Translations under genes and position numbers: made by a program
In this document: in pieces, positions 51,790 to 63,953 of the stretch
Position numbering within the stretch: position 1 is the stretch's first letter
Layout of the letters: every line of letters starts with the position of its first letter
Assembly (NCBI RefSeq): GCF_000002595.2
Contig: NC_057006.1
Span: 310,001-374,000, forward strand
Source: Chlamydomonas reinhardtii
Taxonomy: Eukaryota > Chlorophyta > Chlorophyceae > Chlamydomonadales > Chlamydomonadaceae
DNA length: 64,000 nucleotides
Direction of reading: 5' to 3'
The notes under the pieces: generated by a model
What the model was told of the DNA's origin: nothing
Databases searched by the model: none
What the model saw: the letters and a program-made list of their open reading frames with translations, nothing else

Positions 51790-52629
51790 GGTTTGCGCCT
51801 CTGGTGCGGCGGTGGCTTGTCGTGAGAGAACCGGTCTCGAAACCGGGTGTGACAGTGCTGAGTGTGCGCGGGGTCGCGACGGAGCAAATTTACAAGCTTT
51901 ATGCTCGTGTAGCCTGACACCCTGAACAAGCTTTAAACTCATCATAATCCGATTGCAGAGTAGTTGGCGCGCCCGATCGTGCTGGCGCACCGCTGCAACT
52001 AGAAATACAGCGCAAGTCGGCGTGGACAACCGCCACTGCAACACCCGCGACACCCGCCGCCCGCCCGAATGACGCCATGACACGGCCTGCGCACTGCTCC
52101 AGACGGCCTCATTGACCCCAGACTATCCAGTAACAGCCCCTTTGCGGCGTCGCGCGGCATCGTCGGCGAGCGTAAGCATGCAGTGTCCGCAAGCGCGCGA
52201 TTTCCACCCGCCGTTACACGCTTGATGCAATACAATAGGACAAATGGTAGAAATTGAAGCTCATGGTTTGAGTTTTGCCTTGCATGGGGCGTTCTTCGCG
52301 TGCCTGCCTCGCTCGGTCGGCTGCGGCCAACACGTCCAGTAACACCACACATCTCACCCGCGGCCTCCCTCGCCACAGCTTTTCCTTGTTAACAGAACCC
52401 CTCTCTCAAGTACTTAACGCCTCACTCCACTCACCCTCCTGCACACTCCAGTACACACGCTCTTTATTTAGAACAACACAAGTTAACGCAATCCATCATG
52501 CTCGCCGCTCTCTCAGGTAACCTGAACCCACTAGTGCCCGGCCCATCCTCCTCCTCTTCCCTAGACCCCCTAGACCCCTAGCTTCTAGCTCTTTTGGCCC
52601 CGCCACCTCCTTCTCCTCCTGCTCCTCCC
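51790..52629. other. Intergenic: MAS1 promoter and GCK-protein 3' UTR
   Basis: No gene supported. Both neighbours are on the minus strand. TTACA at 52214-52218 should end the GCK transcript, leaving about 420 bases for the MAS1 promoter and 5' UTR. Open frames reading into the MAS1 start have no conservation before MSVQTIP. Confidence 0.5.
52214..52218 (-). terminator. TTACA (TGTAA) poly(A) signal of the GCK-domain gene
   Basis: About 410 bases beyond the stop codon at 52630 on the minus strand. Confidence 0.5.
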
Positions 52630-53686
52630 TTATTCCGCTGCGGCTGCGGGCGCGGGCGGGTACTCTGTGTTTGTCTTGGCCAGCTCCTCCACGTCATTGA
52701 GCACCTCGCCGAACACGGCCGGGTTGCGCTGCATGCACTGCCGCATGCTCTCAAACTGCAGGCGGCACCAGGGTGCGGGGTTTGGAGGTGGTTGGGGGGG
52801 CGCAGGGTACTCGTTAGTAGAAGCCCTGACCCACAGTGGATGGCAGTGGCAAAGCCAGCGACAAGGTGCACATGCACGGTACTAGTTGCGCATATCCCGC
52901 GGTCAAGGCTTCGCCACCGTGTGCATCGTCGCAGCCGTGCCGTACAGCGCTGCGGAATTCCGCACGCGCAAGGCACTCAGCAACGCTTTGGGGGTCCATG
53001 AACGCGACACGCTTTAAGCCCGACCATGGCCCCCGCACCACCTGGAGCATATTCAAGGGCCGCCTCCGTGCTGCACCCCCAGGCTGCATCGCCTTCTACT
53101 CGCCCAGGCGCTATGTCTTGCCATGCCCCGGCACCCAGCTGCTGTCCAGGCTGCTGCCAAGCTATCGAAGCACGGGGTGCTGGCCGCAGCAGCCGGGCGG
53201 CGGCGGGCGCTCACCAGCGGGATGCAGTCCTTGTAGTCGCCATCGCCCTTTTCCCCCTTGACGCCGCAGTCCATGAATGCCTGGAGCAGCAGGCGCAGTA
53301 ACAGCAGCAGTCGTGGCAGCAGCATTTTTGAGTCAGGCTGCGGTCACTTGCTTACTCTGGTGAGTTTTCTGCAGTGCAGGCGCTTCTCATGACCAGCCGA
53401 TGTGTGGCAGGAAGCCCCTACCCCAGCACAGCAACCGTGGGTCGCTCCAGCCCCAACCTCGCCCTCAGACACGCCGTGCGGCACCAGGGCTCACGTTGAA
53501 CTCCTTTTCGCAGCCGCCTTCCCGAAACATGACGCAGATTGGGCACTCCTTCTTTCCCTCCGCCTCCTGTTGCTGCTGCTGCCGCTGCTGCTCCGTCTCT
53601 GTCCCTGGTGTGCTGGCTGGTGTAGCCGGCTGCGGCTCCGCCACTGATGCAGCCACAGGTGCTGCGAGAGGTTGCAACGAGATCAT
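52630..53686 (-). CDS. Small GCK-domain protein
   Basis: Three GT-AG exons: 53686-53495, 53280-53215, 52755-52630; 127 residues. The N-terminal half is low complexity (Pro/Ala/Thr, then Gln/Glu-rich). The C-terminal half matches the plant GCK domain: CPICVMFREGGCEKEF (Cys48, 51, 59), FMDCGVKGEKGDGDYKDC (Cys69, 83), and MRQCMQRNPAVFGEVL (Cys93). The spaced cysteines resemble twin-cysteine proteins of the mitochondrial intermembrane space, but the function of GCK proteins is not established. It ends in a short acidic and Ala-rich tail. It is divergent with the pyruvate kinase gene. Confidence 0.8.
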
Positions 53687-54599
53687 TTATTCAGTGAGGC
53701 ATACCATGGCATTGTGCGGGGCCGCAACGCTGCTGGATGCAAGGTTCTGAACCGCGCAGCTGGACGTGCGTGTCACGAGGTGGGCTGGTGCCTCTCGTCA
53801 CGTCGCGCCACAGTGGGGATACAATCGCTTCCGGTCCTTATGCGTGCATTCTCATCACGGCGCTATAAAATGTGAAACTAATAGGCCGCGTGGAACGCAG
53901 TGCTGTTTTGGCCCCGCTCATCAAGAATCCGCCGGCTGCAGCACAGGATGCTGCTGGGGATCAAGTCATCGCATCTCTCTTCGAAATACTTACTTGCTTG
54001 TGTCATCCTTTTATGAATCGGGTGGAATACACGAAGAGCCGGTCGAAAAACAGAAGTGGTGCAGCATGCACAGTTTGCAGCTGTAAAGTAAGTAGCAGTA
54101 GGTATTTAATCCCCAAATAGTATCAGTATGAAGCTGTCCGGCACGGTTTTGGCACGATGGCATTTCGACTCTGCATGGAGACTGCCAGTTCAGCTCTGTT
54201 CTTCAGGTGCTTCACAACTCTTCGCTGAAAGCTGGTATTAGAAATCCCTGTGGTCACTTAAACTATCATAACTTATTCGTGGGCAGGCTTGTATTGCGGA
54301 CTTTTTACGCTACGCAAGACTCGCAACCCTGTCGCGACTTGGTTTGCTCGCTTATTCTGTCCGGTTCGGCCAATTATAAGCCGTTTAGTCTAGGACACTG
54401 GTTGTCAATAGTTCCTGCGGAGAAAGCTGGAAAAGCGAGTTTCCCGAGACGCGGAACATCCTGTTCCCTGGGCATCGGCTTGCACAGCCCCAGCTGTCGT
54501 TAATTGACTATTATTCAGCAACTTGAAGTAATCAGCAGCTAGCGGTGCTACACTTGTGACTGTGTGCTAAAGTTAAGTCCGTATTGACCATCAGCAGTG
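53687..54599. promoter_or_regulatory. Shared upstream region of the GCK and pyruvate kinase genes
   Basis: 913 bases between divergent ATGs. TATAAAA at 53864-53870 on the plus strand is a possible core element, though it is 730 bases from the pyruvate kinase ATG. GC content falls toward the pyruvate kinase start. No coding sequence is seen. Confidence 0.4.
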
Positions 54600-57500
54600 A
54601 TGGGAGGCCGTGGAAGCAAGAAAACAGAGGAGGAAGGTTCAGATGCTCAGACTGCGGAGCAGATTCAGGAGCAGCCCCAAAGCGAGGCGCCTGAGCGCAC
54701 CGAGACTGCAACCTCGACTGTTGCAGGACTGGAGGGCGCGACCAGCGTGCTGGAGCCACTCCCCGTGCACACGGACGAGAGCGGGGACAGCAGCAAGGCT
54801 AGCCTGAAGCACAATGACTCGCACGGCTCCCACCTCCATATGGGAATGAAAATCAGCAGCACCGTGTCGTTTGGGCAGCTGACGGAGGAGGTCAGCAAGC
54901 CCCTGTCCAAGGCCCGCTCCGCGCTGAAGAGCGTGCACAGCCGCATGGACCTCATCCAGGTACGTGGCACAGTCTGTTGACCTTTGGGCTGTAGCTCCAA
55001 CATGGCACACGCCGTGCCGTGCCCAGCAGCTCCGCCGGCGCCGGCCGGCGCCCTGTGGTGCCGAATATGCCGTCCTAACATGCCGGCGCACGGGCAAGCG
55101 AACCGCCCATATTACCCTGCCTGACGGCCGTACTTCCTGCCTGCCCCCGACCCACATCCGTAACACGCACAGGAGTACCACCTGCGTGAGGTGGCGGCTG
55201 CGGCGCTGAAGCGCGAGAAGGCCATGGACTGGCTGCCCGAGTACCGGCCCATCAGCGTGGTGCCGCCCTCCCGCGGCCGCCTCACGCACCTGGAGCGCAC
55301 CACGCGCGTCAGCCAGGCCGCCATCCTCAACGTGAGCCGGGGAGGGCCATGCAGGGGCCGGTGAAGCACCGGGTGCAGAGCGGGAGCGGCAGCGGGAGCG
55401 GCAGCGGGAGCTCGCAACGCGCAAGGGCTGTCTGTGCGCGATTTGGGTTGGAGGTTTGTGCTGAAAACGATACTCGGTCCTGCAGGACGTGCCTGTGGGC
55501 CGCAAGACCAAGATCGTGTGCACGCTGGGCCCCAGCTGCTGGTCCGAGGAGGGCCTGGGCGGGCTGCTGGACGCGGGCATGGACGTGGCGCGCTTCAACT
55601 TCAGCCACGGCACTCACCAGGCGCACCAGGAGGTGCTGGACCGCCTGCGCAAGGTGGGTCAGGCGCAGGTTATGCCTAATGCTGATGTGGGTTGGCTGTA
55701 TTGCGGCTGGAATGGACGCGACTGGTGTAAAACTATGCCACGCTGCATTAGGGGACGCAGCTACGGCCTGTGCAGACGGCAGGCACTGCTCCTTTCACAC
55801 CGTGCTTTCCTGCACCCAGGTAGTGGAGGCGAAGAAGCGCCACACGGCCTTCCTGCTGGACACCAAGGGCCCCGAGATCCGCACAGCCATGCTCAAGGAC
55901 GGCAAGGACATTGAGCTTGTCGCGGGGCAGGAGGTGACCGTGGTGGGTGTCGGTGAGGACTACGACAAGTGGGAGGGCTACAAGGACGAGAAGACGGGCG
56001 AGACCAAGATCGGCATCAGCTACGCCAAGCTGTGCGCCAGCATCAAGGTCGGCGGCGTCATCCTCATTGCCGATGGCGCCATCAGCATCGAGGTGGTCAA
56101 GATCCTCAACGACCGCGAGCTGTTGGGCAGCGTCATCAACAGCCACAAGCTGGGCCAGCGGAAGAACTGCAACCTACCCGGTAATGCATTGATTGTGGTG
56201 GTACAGGAAGGGAGTAGAAAGCGACCGGAAGAGGGAGACGAGGGAGGCATGGCAGCAGAGTAGCTGAAGGTGCACGCGGGTGTGGTGCGAGAGCGCCGCA
56301 TGCGCCTTGGTGCCGCAGGCGGTGGCGCCGTTGATGGGCCCTGACGCTTATCTGCTCATGCCTGAGCACCTTGCACCTATGTGCAGGCGTGCACGTGGAC
56401 CTGCCGGTGCTCAGCCCCAAGGACATTGACGACGTCCAGAACTTCGCGGTGAAGAACCAGATGGACTTTATTGCCGCGTCGTTCGTGCAGGTATGCGTAG
56501 AGGAAAGCAGAAGGGGAGGTGTGAGCGTGTGTGCATGTGCTGAGGGCGCCTTGCGATCCGTGCTATCGCATTTGGAGTACTACTTACAGAGGTACGGCGG
56601 GCGCTCAGCAAGCTATTCAGCACTAAGCCCAATCCTTGCTCGCGTATTCTTTACTACAGTGCGCGGATGATGTCAAGATGATTCGCCGGGTGCTGGACGA
56701 CGCGGGCGGCTACCACATCAAGATTATCTGCAAGATTGGTGAGCGATTGCGCGTCTGCAGGCGGCTTTGATGGCGGAAGAGTTGCCGGAGCCGGCACTGC
56801 CCAAGGGACGAGCACGTTTGTTCCCTGCTTCCGCAGTTCTTGTCTTCAACCCGCGCCCACCCTGCAGAGAACGAGGCGGGCCTGCGCAACATCGACACCA
56901 TCCTGGAGGTCACGGACGGCATCATGGTGGCGCGTGGCGACCTGGCCATGGAGGTGCGGCAGGCCCGGGGTGCGGCTTGGCAGCGGGAAGCGTGCAAAGC
57001 TATGGCAGGACACATGCATCATGATTACCCTGTCTGTTGAATGTGCTGCCGGTGAGAGGGAGACAGGTGAGTGCTGAATGCGCGGAGCTTGCTGCGCGTG
57101 CTGGCCTGGTGCAGGTGCCCGCGGAGAAGATCGCGCTGGCTCAGAAGATGATCATTGCCAAGTGCAACGTGCTGGGCAAGACGGTCATCACCGCCACCCA
57201 GATGCTGGAGTCCATGACCGGCTCGCCGCTGCCCACTCGTGCGGAGATGACGGACGTGGCCAACGCCGTGTACGACGGCACCGACGCCGTCATGCTCAGC
57301 GGTGAGCCACGTACGCTTTCCTGACGGGTATGGAGGAGTAATGCTAACATCAAACCTGCTGCGTTTTGTGCGGCCACCCCCAGGCGAGACCGCCAACGGC
57401 GCCTACCCGCACGCCGCGGTTCGCACCATGGCGCACATCGTGGAGTACGCGGAGCTGGGTGTGGACTACGCCTTCCACCACGACTGGGTCAAGCGCCACA

Positions 57501-60500
57501 ACGCCGGCCTGGTGCGTGTGCGCCGGCAGGCTGTGCCGTTTGCTGGGTTGAGGCAACCTCCTGTCGGGCCTTCAGGTGGCAAAGCTAGATGGCTACGGCA
57601 TAGGATTGAACGTCATGCTGACATGCCTTGTTGCTGTTCTCGATCCAGGCTCCGGTCAGCCCCCTGGAGGCCACACTGGCATGTGTGGCCAAGTCTGCCA
57701 TCACGTTCTCCATGGACGCTAATGGCGATGGTGTGCTGGACGCATCGGAGGGTGAGCTGAGTTGTAATGCCATTCGCATAACCACCAACATGGGCCGCAA
57801 AGACGACGATCACCGCGCCGCAGTCTCAGAGCCCAGTCCCCCGCTGTACCCGCTGCTGTACCCGGTGCTCCACCTTGGCCTCACAGCCTATGCGGCCCCC
57901 TCACGTGCTGCTGCACAGGCTGCGTGGCGGTCGTGTTCACGCGCAGCGGCCTGGCGGCGCAGGTGATCGCCAAGTACCGGCCGCCCTGCCCGGTCATTGT
58001 GCTGAGCGACCACGACTGGGTGCTGCGCCAGGCCAGCCTCACCTACGGCCTGTACCCGCTGCGGGTGGAGGTGTCGGGCATGGAGGACCGCCGCAAGGCC
58101 GTGGAGACGGCCATCGAGTACGGCAGGTGCGACCGGCGGGCAGCTGGGGGTTAGCGGGTGCTGCATGTGTCGCAGGGCAGGCAGCGGGGCTATGGCTGTC
58201 TCCATGTAGGCCTTGCAGGGTAACGAACCCGCACGTGCATTAACCGCTGTATGCTCGCGCCGTCGCAGGCAGCGCAAGCTGGTGTACGACGGCAAGAACA
58301 TCCTGGTGGTGACGGGCAGCGGCGAGCCGTTCGCGGACACGGTGGCGGAGATGTACGTGGACCAGATCGGCTCTGAGGGCGGAGGTGAGGCTGGCGGGCT
58401 TGGGTCGGGCGAAGGTGGCATAGGGCAGTGCTTTGGCCCAAAGCCGGCTGGGCTAGGCAGTGCGGTTTAGTAGCAATAAATTTTCATCAAGGAGTCGCGC
58501 AGGTGCGCGTGCTTCCTGTAGGACATGGTCTGACCCTGCTACTTGTGTTGCTTGGCGCCCACCCCCCGTGACTGCAGCCGGCTGGGTGCGCCGCGCCGTC
58601 AGTTGCAAGCGCAGCCTGAGCGTCGGCCAGCCCATGCACATCGAGTACAAGTCGCCCTTCGCCGGTAACTCGGTGGTCTGCGTGCAGGTGCGTGAGACGT
58701 CAGGGCGGCCTGCGCACTCGCTTTCCGTGCAGTAGCGCCTGCAGCAATTATGCCAAGCGGTGTTGAGTGCGCTTATTGCGCTTTGTCCCCGTACCCTCAT
58801 GCTGTAAACGTGCCACGTCGACCCGCGGTACACCTGCCTGCACCCGCACCACGCCCGCAGTCTCTGCGCATCACGCCGGAGCTCATCATTGAGCGCCAGT
58901 TCAACCACCGCTCCACCAAGATCTTCGCCAGCCTGGGCCCCGCCAGCTACGACCCCAAGAAGGTGGAGGCCATGCTGGACAACGGCGTCAGCGTGTTCCG
59001 CATCTTCCTGCACGAGGCACCCACCGTGAGTTTTCGGGCGCGGGGTGCGGGTGGCATCACAGCAACAAGAGCGGCCATTGATGGTCCAAAGCATGGTCAT
59101 CAGCAAGCCGCAGGGGAAACCAAGGACAGGGCTTTAAATGCAGTCCTGTGGAAGTGCGTGCTCAAGTTCGGCTGTATGTGCGGGTGCGTGCGGCCGCCGC
59201 CGACAGGACTTCTACCAGAAGCTGGTGGACCGGCTCCGCGAGCAGTTCGAGCAGCGCCGCGAGAAGTGCTCCTACACCACCATGCCCGGCCTCATGGCCA
59301 CCATCAAGGTGCGGGCGGCGAGGAGAAGGGGCAGGGGCAGCGGCACGCTGTGCGTGCAGAGGCACACTTGCGCGCTAGAGATCACGGAGGATATAACGTG
59401 AGCCGGGCCCAGGCCCAAACTGTGTTGAGCCATCAGACCATCACCCCGAAGTCTGACGTTTGGGTCGCACGCCACGTCGCACCTGGTGTGGTGACAGGGT
59501 CCGGAGGTGCGCACGACGCTGCTGCGGAACCACGCGCCGCTCAGGCTGGCGACCGGAGAGGTGCGTTGCACTGACAGACGGCGACCGAAGGTTGCCAACA
59601 TTGCCTTGCAGCTGCCTTGCATCCCTGCAGATTCCGCAGGCACTGGCGTCCTAACGCGCTGCCGCTCTTGCCTGCAGACGGTGGTGCTGGTGCCCACCTC
59701 GGACCCCCTATTCGAGGGCTTCACCGGCGCCGACGGCATTCACATTGTGGGCGTCAACTTCCCCACCCTCACCGCCAAGCTGCGCGCTGGTGCGTGTCAC
59801 TGTCATCTAGGCGTCATCCAGTATACGCTCTTCCGCATTAGCTGTCACAATACTGCTGGACCCACAGCTTACGCGGCCTAACTGCTGTCTTCCTTCACCT
59901 CTGCCCGCAGGCGACGTGCTGGTGCTGGCGGAGGGCACCATCTCCCTGACTGTGAAGGAGGTGGTCCCGCGCCTGGCGGCCGTTGCGCCCGGCGGCGGCG
60001 CTGACGGCAGTGTTGCGTACATGCACGGCAAGGTGCGACCGCGGGTTCAGGGCGATTCCCCGCAGGCACCTATCGCTGATTGCACGTACCCTTCAATGCT
60101 AACCAAATCTCATGTATGGCTTATGTGCGTCATTGCTTGCAGGTGATCACCAAGGTCACCACAGCGGCCAAGCTGGGTGAGGACCGCGCCATCGACCTCG
60201 CGGGTGGCTGCCTGCTGCAGGTGCGCGGCTGCGGCATGGGCTGTGTGCATGTGTGCATGTCTGCGTTGCGGCCTGAGCGTGATGCGGGGGGGGGGGGGCG
60301 CCAGTCAGTAGCGGTGCAATTGTAGTGCATGCGTTGGGCGCCACACTCCCTTTGTCCCGGACACGGCGCCTCACGTCGCCCGGCCCTGCAGGACAACTTC
60401 CTGGGCGACCGCGACTGCGAGGCCGTCCTGTTCTGCGCCAAGTGAGTCGAGTCGTCGTGTGGCGTCCGGTGTAGCGTAGTGTGCTGCCGCGCCCGACAGG

Positions 60501-63500
60501 TGCATGCGTCGGAGGTCTAGGCCGTGGATCTGCACTCTGCTACTGACGCTGAGGGCTGCTGGGCTGTGGCGCCAACTTCCCTGTGCAGGAATATGATCGA
60601 CTTCGTGAGCATCCCCAACGTGCGCTCGCGGGCGGACGTGATGGCGGTGCGCGAGCTCCTGGACGCCAACGGCGGCGCGCGCTGCAAGGTGCGTGGTGCA
60701 GGCAATGGAACCATTAGAGGGGTCCAGGAAGGGCTGCAGCAAGTGGCCTCAGTCCCAAGCCAGCCCAGCCCCTGAGCCTCGTGCCTCCGCACACCGCGGA
60801 TCCTGCACTCTGCTTGCCCCGCAGATCATCTCGCACGTGTCCACGGCCAAGGCCATCGCCAACTACGATGAGATCCTGGATGCCACCGACGCCGTGCTCA
60901 TCTCGCGCGCGTACATGGGCATGCGCATCCCCGCGGCCAAGGTGCGCAGGCCGCATTGCGAGTCGTGTTACAGGTGGCGCTTGATGCCGCTGGTGGTGTT
61001 TGCGGCTTTCTGACGTAAACTCCCGTTGCCTGGCACTGGTGCGCCGCGTGTTTCTTCCTGTGCCTGAGGGTGTTGCTGCCGTACTGCGCAGGTGTCCCTG
61101 GCCCAGAAGTGGATGACTGCCAAGGCCAACCTGAAGGGCAAGCCGTGCATCGTCAGCGCGCAGATCATGTATAGCATGGTGGACAGGTGCGAGGGGCGGT
61201 GGAAAGGTTGCAGAAACTAGACTTTGCGGAGAGGGCGTGACAGTCATTACACGCTCGCGGAGCACATTCCTCAACCAAGAGTTGCATTCCGGTACTTCAA
61301 CACTATGAAATGTGTACCGTATGTGCGCCCATTCCCAACGCACAGCCCCCGCCCCACCCGCGCCGAGATGACGGACGTGGCCAACGCGCTGTACGACGGC
61401 GCCGACGCGCTGATGCTGCGCGAGGAGACCGCCGTGGGCTCGTTCGTGGAGCGCGTGGTGAGCAAGCCAACTACGTAGAGGTCTGTTGTGCCCCTGAAGT
61501 CAGCCACCACTCCATCAACGGCCCTTGACGTTGACGCGCTAAATCCATCGTTCCCACCACGTGTGGCGCAGGTGTCCATCACCGCCGACATCCTGCGCGA
61601 CGCCGAGGTCGGAGTGGACACCTACGCGCAGCTCAACCAGCTGCGCAACTTCACGCCTAAGCCCATGCCCACCCTGGAGGTCAGCACCGTGCAGCTGTGG
61701 CTGTGGCTGCCAGACTGATTGCTGCTTCTGACGGAACGGCATCGCTATTCCTGTCCCAGCTGCCACAAGTACTGGCCTGTGTGCCTGCCCACGCTGCCAC
61801 CCATCTTAACCCCTATTCCTATCTTGCCCCAATGCGCAGTGCCTGTGTTCCTCGGCGGTCAAGGCGGCGGTGGACATGCGCGCGGCGCTGATTGCCGTCA
61901 TCACCGACACCAGCGCGCCCGTGCGCGCCCTGGCCAAGTACCGCCCTGGCCAGGTATGTTCAACCCTATGACTGTGTCGCCTGTACGTGCGCCTCTCGCG
62001 CAGCGGCCGCGCCGCCTGTCTGTTGTGGTCGCCTGGCTGACGCCTTCACATTTCGTTCGCCCTGCACCGCAGGCCATTGTGGTGGTGACCACGCGCACGC
62101 ACGTGGCGCGCCAGTGCAACATGAACTACGGCTGCGTGCCGCTGCTGCTCCGCAGCAAGGACCGCGACGCGCCGCTGGACAAGATCGTGAGCAAGGTAGG
62201 TTGCAAGGGGGCTGGGCTTGATAGCGGTCTACTGTTAGTCGGAAGCCTGTACCGCCTTGTAGTTGCAACCACACCAGTAAACGCGCTTGCGGCATGGTTT
62301 CTTTGTTCCCTGGGCGCCCGGTGCTACCGCATTGCAAAGCCCGCGCCAACACACGCGCGCATGTGTGCCTCCTGCAGATCGTGGACTTTGCGCGCACCCA
62401 GAAGCTGGCTGCATTCCAGGCCGGCGACGACCAGGGCGACCAGCTCATCATCGTGCAGGGCCCCTCCAACCGCACCTTTGCCACGGAGGAGGACCTGGCG
62501 GAGATGCAGTTCGTGACGCGCATTATGGGCGAGGAGGCGTCCGAGGTGGGTGACAGCTAGCGCTGCGGGATGCAGTTGGGTAGCTTACAACGTGCTGCGG
62601 GCTCACACAACCCTCGCATTCGCCTCGCAGGTGTGCGCCAAGCTCGGCTACACTGGCGCTGACACCATTGCCTACCGCTCCACCAAGGTACCGTATAAGT
62701 GTTTGCAAGCCTCGTCACTGAGCGTTCGTACTTTCATGCTTCATGTTTCACCATCCTCTGTGTGCGCCCTGCCGCTGCCGCTGTTGCTGCTGCCTGTAGG
62801 TGGGCCTGGACCTCATCTGCGGCCCCACCGACACGCGCACCCGCAAGACTAAGGTGGTGTGCACGCTGGGCCCCAAGTGCTGGAGCAAGGAGGGCCTGGA
62901 GATGCTGGTGGACACCGGCATCAACGTGGCCAGGTGCGCGCGTGTGTGGCAAGCCGTTGCGTGTACGCGGCAGTCGCACATACCGTACTCTACTCTGCCA
63001 CGTTCACGCTGGGTCCAGAGGCAGCTTGTCCGATAGCTGCATCTTGCTCATGTGCGCAGCGCCGACAAAGCACACGATGATACCGACCACCTTTCGGCCG
63101 CCTAAACCCCAAACTCCGCAGGTTCAATTTCAGCCACGGCAGCCACGCCGACCACCAGGAGGTGCTGGACCGCCTGCGCCTGGTGCTGGACGAGCGCGGC
63201 GCGCGGCACCGTGTGGCGCTGCTGCTGGACACCAAGGGCCCCGAGGTGCGCACCGCCATGCTCAAGGACGGCAAGGACATCAACCTGGAGGCGGGCCAGG
63301 AGCTGACGGTGGTGGCGGTAGGCGACAAGTACACCACCTGGGAGGGCTTCAAGGACGAGGCGACGGGCGAGACCAGGATTGGCCTCAGCTACCAGCACCT
63401 GTGCCGCGATGTCAAGGTCGGCGGCATGATCAAGATCGGTGACGGCCTCATCACCCTGGAGGTGCGCGCGTGCCGCAGAAGAAGCACGGATGCGCTTCCT

Positions 63501-63953
63501 AGGGTGTTGCGAACACGGTTGTCCTACGCATTTGTTTTGCGCTTGTCCAGGTTACAAATGTTTGTTCAGTTCAGGACGGTGGCGGTGGCATTGTGCACTT
63601 GCAGGTGCTGGAGATTCTGTCGCCCACGGAGCTGAGGGTGCGCGCGCTGAACAGCAAGGCGCTGGGCCAGCGCAAGAACGTCAACCTGCCGGGTGAGTCG
63701 GCCGCGGTACGAGCGTGTGACTGGAACTGTGCGATGCGTTGACGCGCCGCCGGCACGCTTTCCACCAGGCGCCCTGCCCTGCTCACTTGCCATGCGGCCG
63801 CCCTGCTGCTGTCCTGCCGCGCCTCCCACCAGGTGTGCACGTGGACATGCCTGTGCTGGGCCCCAACGACATCAACGACGTGCAGAACTTCGCCGCCAAG
63901 AACAACATGGACTTTGTGGCGGCGTCCTTCGTGCAGAGCGCCGATGACGTGCG
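54600..63953 (+). CDS. PYK: Multi-module pyruvate kinase, 3' end beyond the window
   Basis: Converts phosphoenolpyruvate and ADP to pyruvate and ATP. Thirty-three GT-AG exons in phase give 1,512 residues before the window ends (last donor after 63953). ATG 54600 follows an in-frame GTG. Residues 1-173 are a unique Ser/Glu-rich region. Module 1 (about 174-723) is complete: RFNFSHG (209-215), [36 protein letters not shown], and SGETANG. Its C domain holds an EF-hand loop, [12 protein letters not shown] (567-578). Module 2 (about 724-1285) is degenerate: RIFLHEA replaces RFNFSHG, CKIIS replaces CKIE, and SRAYMGM replaces ARGDL. Module 3 starts near 1286 with [17 protein letters not shown] and DTKGPEVR, and is cut. 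Exon ends: 54959, 55331, 55653, 56180, 56490, 56738, 56953, 57301, 57511, 57751, 58126, 58384, 58687, 59025, 59308, 59560, 59789, 60032, 60220, 60441, 60688, 60941, 61186, 61457, 61679, 61953, 62195, 62545, 62687, 62933, 63461, 63692, 63953. Confidence 0.92.

Noticed and set aside
57731-57751. Shorter version of PK exon 10 using a GTGTGC donor
   Set aside because: In phase, but the GTGAGC donor at 57752 is closer to consensus and leaves a perfect EF-hand loop; kept only as the refuting alternative.
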